Shown here: piece by piece, positions 60,774 to 64,000 of the stretch
How the letters are laid out: each line of letters starts with the position of its first letter
Position numbering within the stretch: the stretch's first letter is position 1
Assembly: GCF_002926165.1 (NCBI RefSeq)
Contig: NZ_MAGP01000105.1
Location: 1 to 64,000, forward strand
Direction: 5' to 3'
From: Micromonospora chalcea
Lineage (GTDB): Bacteria > Actinomycetota > Actinomycetes > Mycobacteriales > Micromonosporaceae
Length of the DNA: 64,000 bases
Position numbers and translations under genes: made by a program
The notes under the pieces: generated by a model
The model's input: the letters and a program-made list of their open reading frames with translations, nothing else
Told to the model about the DNA's origin: nothing
The model's database searches: none

Positions 60774-61436
60774 TCAGTCTTTGCGGACGGCGAGGTTGAG
60801 GGCGGCGACGGTCAGCTGGGTGAGGTCAGGAAGTTGGTCCTCGCCGAGCGTGACACCGCGCAGGTTGTCCAGCGCCGTCTTCAGCCCGTGAAGGCGACTG
60901 CCCCGCAGATCGGCACCGTCGAGGTGGCAGGAGTCCAGTTCCAGGCCGGCGAGGTCACACGACCGCAGCACCAGGCGAGGTAGTCGGCAGGACGACCACG
61001 CGCCGTTCGTGAGAGTGCAGTCGGTGAAGGCGACCGAGCCGGCGGCGGCGACGCGCTGGAGGGTGGCGTAGTCAAAGCGGCAGCCGTCGAACAGGACGTC
61101 CTTGAGGCGTACGTCGGTGAGTCTGGTGCCGGTGAACCGGGAGCCGGTGATGGCGCACCGTTCGATGGTGATGCCGGTCAGGGTCGCTCCGGAGAAGTCG
61201 GTGCGGGTGATCTCGCAGCCGTAGAGGCTGCCGGCTTCCCAGGTGCTCTCGCTCAGGTCCACGCCGGTGATCAGGCTGCTGCGGATGCGGACGTCCTCAA
61301 CGTGCGCACCGTGGCACCCTGCGCCTTCGACGAGGGCCTCGGTGAGGCCGCCGGCGAGGTCCGTGGTGGTGTCGAGGTCGTCTGGTTCGAGGTCCGGCAG
61401 CAGGACCTTCACGTCGCCGATCGTGATGGTGCGCAT
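60774..61436 (-). CDS. Pentapeptide-repeat protein
   Basis: 220-residue protein. About residues 40-205 consist of A(D/N)LxX-type pentapeptide repeats (for example LTDVRLKDVLFDGCRFDYATL and CDLAGLELDSCHLDGADLRGSRL), giving a right-handed quadrilateral beta-helix. Known relatives include DNA mimics protecting gyrase, but many have unknown roles. It lies 61 nt downstream of the split RiPP precursor core and is the last gene of the minus-strand series. Confidence 0.88.
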   Translation of the reverse strand: MRTITIGDVKVLLPDLEPDDLDTTTDLAGGLTEALVEGAGCHGAHVEDVRIRSSLITGVDLSESTWEAGSLYGCEITRTDFSGATLTGITIERCAITGSRFTGTRLTDVRLKDVLFDGCRFDYATLQRVAAAGSVAFTDCTLTNGAWSSCRLPRLVLRSCDLAGLELDSCHLDGADLRGSRLHGLKTALDNLRGVTLGEDQLPDLTQLTVAALNLAVRKD

Positions 61437-61497
61437 GTGTCCTCAACCTGTGCGGGCGCGGGGTGGGCACGTCACCCCGCGCGCCCCGTGGCGGGGG

Positions 61498-61679
61498 CTA
61501 CTTCTTCTTGTTCCAGTTGTCCCATCCGGGTCGGCTGTCGAACTTTCCGCAGTTGTCCCAGCTGGGGCGGTTGTCGAACTTCGCCGCATCGATGAAAGCA
61601 CCGACCGCTGCGGGTCGACGCCGAGGCGGGCGAGTTGCTCGGGTGCGGCGTTGACGAGGACCGCGAGAGCGTTGGTCAT
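61498..61679 (-). pseudogene. Triceptide-type RiPP precursor, leader and core in different frames
   Basis: The start ATG at 61679 has AAGGAGGA (61692-61685) 5 nt upstream, an excellent ribosome-binding site. The leader in frame 1 reads MTNALAVLVNAAPEQLARLG then VDP. One base is missing near 61611-61614: adding a G lets VDP continue as AAVGAFIDAAKFDN and on to the stop at 61498. The core is a tandem pair, KFDNRPSWDNCG and KFDSRPGWDNWN, followed by KKK. The motifs FDN/WDN/FDS/WDN are aromatic-x-polar triplets, the pattern of three-residue cyclophane peptides made by radical SAM/SPASM enzymes. It resembles the multi-cyclophane family I recall as AmcA. No radical SAM gene lies nearby. About 60 residues if the frame is restored. 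Confidence 0.75.
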
Positions 61680-61740
61680 GGTGCTCCTCCTTAAGGATCA
61701 GGAGGTTGGAGGCGGTCTGGGCATCGTGGCGTGGCGCCGG

Positions 61741-62538
61741 TCAGGATCCGATCTCGACGAGGCGACGCCTGCCAGTTTCGACCGGGACCTGCCATACCTG
61801 CTCGTCCGGCCAGTGGCGATACAACAACTGCTGCGTGGTCGTGGCGACAGCGTTCCGCAGTGGCTCATGGAGCAGGTCGGCCAGCAGTCGTTCCTCACGC
61901 TCGGTGTCCTGAGCGATCAGAAGAACCGCCCCGACCGGCACCAGCCGGTCCGCACGCCGGTAGCCGGCCAACAGTCCACCAAGCCCTGATGCCGGCCGCT
62001 CGTGCTCGGCGACAACGTCACCGATCGGACCACGGTCGACGTATACCAGGAACCGCAGACACCGCCCGTCCTGCAGCCAGACGCCGTAGCCGTCGGCCCG
62101 CAACTGCGCCAGGTCGTGCTGCCGCAACCGCGCCGAAGTCTCCATCGTCGCCAACCACTGGAACAGCTCGCACCGCCCCGGGTCGCGCCGCGACACCTCC
62201 ACCAACGGCAGAAACAGCAGGGCATCCGCCGCACCGGGAGGCCGCCGACCCAACTGCAATGGAACCGGCCGCCCCGACGCCGTCAAGGCTCGCCGGAGCA
62301 CCTCTGTCCCCTCGGGCGTGACCCCGTACCACCACGTGTGGGTCCGGTCCTCCGGTGAGCACTCGCGGCGCACCAGTCCCGCCTCGTGCAGCCACACCAG
62401 ATCCCGGTGAGCCGTCAACCGCGACACCTCGCAGACAAGCGCCACGTCCAGCGTCGACGCGGACCCGTGCTGCGCCAGGTACGACAGGATCCGCCACCGC
62501 CGCGGGGACAATCGCCGCGTGGCACCCTGGTCGCCCAT
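61741..62538 (-). CDS. Replication-relaxation-type winged-helix protein
   Basis: 265-residue protein. An N-terminal winged helix (about 12-75: LSPRRWRILSYLAQHGSASTLDVALVCEVSRLTAHRDLVWLHEAGLV) precedes a nuclease- or plasmid-type C-terminal domain with YVDRGPIGDVV and ending QQLLYRHWPDEQVWQVPV. Such proteins are frequent on actinomycete integrative elements and plasmids as 'replication-relaxation' family proteins; the molecular role is not established. The ATG at 62538 is preferred to the upstream starts, whose residues look unstructured. It lies upstream of the RiPP precursor on the same strand. Confidence 0.75.
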   Translation of the reverse strand: MGDQGATRRLSPRRWRILSYLAQHGSASTLDVALVCEVSRLTAHRDLVWLHEAGLVRRECSPEDRTHTWWYGVTPEGTEVLRRALTASGRPVPLQLGRRPPGAADALLFLPLVEVSRRDPGRCELFQWLATMETSARLRQHDLAQLRADGYGVWLQDGRCLRFLVYVDRGPIGDVVAEHERPASGLGGLLAGYRRADRLVPVGAVLLIAQDTEREERLLADLLHEPLRNAVATTTQQLLYRHWPDEQVWQVPVETGRRRLVEIGS

Positions 62539-63008
62539 CCACCGATGATCCCTCCGCCCCCGGCGGTCACACATCCTGTTTCCCACAGCCGTGACAGAGA
62601 GTGGTCGATGTTCTCGCCGAGAGAGCGGTAGCCGGGATCGCCGTGACCGGAGACAGCGCTCGGAGTGGGCCGTCGGGCGAGGCGGCGGCGGGCCGTGCGA
62701 GCACCCACATACCCAAACCGTGGTTTTGGGGCCGATTCTGGAGATCACTGTTCAGTGAATCAGCCGAAGAGCTGAGGACAGAAAGCGCGGTACGGTCAAA
62801 TCAGGCCGCCATTAGTTGATCTCCACGATCGGCACCGCGCTGCAGCGCGGATCTTCAGAGGGGTGCGACAAGCCCGTCCCGGTTCGGCGACGACGCGCCT
62901 ACGCGCCAATCGGATGATTACCTTCAGTAACGACAGTAGAGGGATCGTTGCCGCGTCTTCCTTCAGGAACGGGCTATGCGCCGGGGGCGAGCCCGTAGGG
63001 TCGGTCGC
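62539..63008. other. Gene-free 470-bp interval
   Basis: No supported coding region. The left part presumably holds the promoter of the replication-relaxation-type gene. A perfect 16-bp palindrome, CCGCGCTGCAGCGCGG, lies at 62835-62850. The base composition is noticeably lower in GC than neighbouring genes (stretches such as TCAAATCAGGCCGCCATTAGTTG at 62797-62819), consistent with mobile or remnant sequence, but no element boundary was found. Confidence 0.45.
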
Positions 63009-63506
63009 GTGGCCGAGACGCAGACCGAACCGGACCTTTCCTACATCGCCAGCGTGACGCGGGTCCGCGCGGCGGCCGGTGTGCTCCTCCGCGATGAGAC
63101 CGGCCGGGTGCTGCTGGTGCACCCGGCCTACAAGGACGTGTGGGAAGTTCCTGGCGGAACCGTGGAGCCGGACGAGTCCCCTGCGGACGCCTGCACGCGC
63201 GAGATCCGCGAGGAGCTGGGCCTGTCGATACCCGCAGGGGCGCTGCTGTGCGTCGACTGGGTTCCGCCGAGCCCGCCGTGGGACGGCGGGCTCATGTTCG
63301 TCTTCGACGGCGGGGTCCTGACAGCGGACCAGATCGCGGCAATGCGGCCGTGCCCCGACGAACTGGACGGCTTCGCCTTCATCGATCCGGGACGACTGGA
63401 CGAGGTGTTGATCCCCCGACTGGCTCGGCGGGTCACCGCAGCGGTCGCCGCGATCGAGCATGGTGGTGTCTACCTTGAGGATGGGATCGCGATCTCGAAC
63501 AGTTAG
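63009..63506 (+). CDS. Nudix hydrolase
   Basis: 165-residue Nudix protein. The Nudix box GGTVEPDESPADACTREIREELGLSI (G-x5-E-x7-REUxEExGU) is complete near residues 49-74. The substrate may be an oxidised nucleotide, NADH, or a sugar nucleotide; sequence alone does not say. The GTG at 63009 starts close to the family fold; an ATG at 62976 would add 11 Arg-rich residues. It is isolated from neighbours. Confidence 0.88.
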   Translation: MAETQTEPDLSYIASVTRVRAAAGVLLRDETGRVLLVHPAYKDVWEVPGGTVEPDESPADACTREIREELGLSIPAGALLCVDWVPPSPPWDGGLMFVFDGGVLTADQIAAMRPCPDELDGFAFIDPGRLDEVLIPRLARRVTAAVAAIEHGGVYLEDGIAISNS

Positions 63507-63676
63507 TCGATCAGTCTCCATGGCCGTGGTCCCGTAGTAGGTTGGTTGGCGGAGCTATGGGGTTGCCTCGAAGGCGAAGGCGACGCTAGTCGCGGCGGCC
63601 TGCTGCAGGATTACCGTTGGCGTCTCTCGGCCGCGGACGCCGGCAGGGGCTCCGTGCTCACCCAGGCAGCCTGTTG

Positions 63677-64000
63677 TCACGACTCCTCGCGGGTTATGTC
63701 GGCGCCGAGAGCGGTGAAACGGCCGGTCAGGTCTGCGTGGCCTCGGTCGATCATGGCACCGTTGCCGATGACGGTTTCGCCGTCGGCAACAAGTCCGGCC
63801 AGCACGAGGCCGATCCCGGTCCGCAGGTCCCGGGCGATGACCTCGGTGCCGCGCAGCGGCTTACCGCCGTGGACGACGGCCTTCTCGCCGTTGACGGTGA
63901 GGTCTGCGCCGAGCTTGGTCAGCTCACCGGCGAGGGCGTAGCGGGCGTCGTGGATGCGCTCGCGGAAGTAGCTCGTACCGGACGCTTGGGTGGCGAGGGC
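63677..64000 (-). CDS. MurA-like UDP-GlcNAc 1-carboxyvinyltransferase, C-terminal part
   Basis: The gene enters from the right edge; 107 codons plus stop are present and the start is off-window. The visible C-terminal segment reads ALATQASGTSYFRERIHDAR, then LTVNGEKAVVHGGKPLRGTE, then DLRTGIGLVLAGLVADGETV and IDRGHADLTGRFTALGADIT. These match the final part of EPSP synthase-type enolpyruvyl transferases such as MurA, which starts peptidoglycan synthesis. The DLRxG and GET-IDRGH motifs are the family hallmarks. It could be a second MurA copy (MurZ-like) or a related enzyme; the catalytic Cys lies in the part outside the window. Confidence 0.8.
   Translation of the reverse strand, partial: ALATQASGTSYFRERIHDARYALAGELTKLGADLTVNGEKAVVHGGKPLRGTEVIARDLRTGIGLVLAGLVADGETVIGNGAMIDRGHADLTGRFTALGADITREES

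Noticed and set aside
62835..62850. Palindrome CCGCGCTGCAGCGCGG as a recombination or att site
   Set aside because: It is a lone, short, perfectly symmetric palindrome with no duplicated partner or integrase gene in the window.

Overview
The window is chromosomal DNA of a high-GC actinomycete, most likely a Micromonospora or close relative (Micromonosporaceae). This rests on very high G+C with strong third-position GC, many GTG starts, actinobacterial families throughout (DUF202, DUF4397, DUF6232, class F sortase, GatCAB), and gene order. From the PH-domain gene at the left to the electron-transfer flavoprotein genes near 29 kb, the backbone follows the Mycobacterium tuberculosis Rv3004-Rv3029c block as I recall it: PH domain, PQQ-type sugar dehydrogenase, gatB, gatA, gatC, ligA, MetE-like protein, mnmA, cysteine desulfurase, etfA, etfB. 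Copies of a GGGCCC-centred repeat that I recall as common in Micromonospora genomes also occur. I saw no rRNA, tRNA, CRISPR array, IS element or prophage.

Region 1 (0-9.3 kb): PH-domain protein, D-2-hydroxyacid dehydrogenase, GAF/SpoIIE-type phosphatase, sugar dehydrogenase lipoprotein, membrane metallophosphoesterase, a 136-bp inverted-repeat element and an AceE-like TPP enzyme. Region 2 (9.3-31 kb): housekeeping core with GatCAB (Gln-tRNA(Gln)/Asn-tRNA(Asn) amidation), NAD-dependent DNA ligase, tRNA 2-thiolation (cysteine desulfurase feeding MnmA) and ETF. Interspersed are a GGDEF/EAL protein, a membrane-anchored MazF-like protein, and a cell-envelope set (LPITG-type Ig-repeat protein, DUF4397 protein, class F sortase, ECF sigma with overlapping anti-sigma). 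Region 3 (31-43.6 kb): small membrane proteins, an acetolactate synthase-like enzyme, enoyl-CoA hydratase, paired DUF6232 proteins, a hydrolase with a membrane domain, a frameshifted ribokinase gene, ABC transport genes and a ROK regulator.

Region 4 (43.6-52 kb): GH3 enzyme, a self-contained TetR operon with two copies of a perfect operator, a VapBC toxin-antitoxin pair, and a Clp_N/helix-turn-helix regulator divergent from a Na+/H+ antiporter with paired operators between them. Region 5 (52-64 kb) is the accessory-looking end. It holds a DUF4132 protein fused end-to-start with a small beta-grasp protein ending in Gly-Gly; a single polypeptide joining ECF sigma, anti-sigma-type zinc motif, membrane segment and extracellular CAP domain; a GH2/MFS pair; and a RiPP precursor whose leader and core lie in different frames. 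That precursor sits between a pentapeptide-repeat protein and a replication-relaxation-type protein. The window ends in a Nudix hydrolase and the C-terminal part of a MurA-like enzyme.

The points most worth a second look are the split RiPP precursor (61498-61679), the Gly-Gly protein with DUF4132 (52022-54985), and the sigma/zinc motif/TM/CAP fusion (55092-56567).
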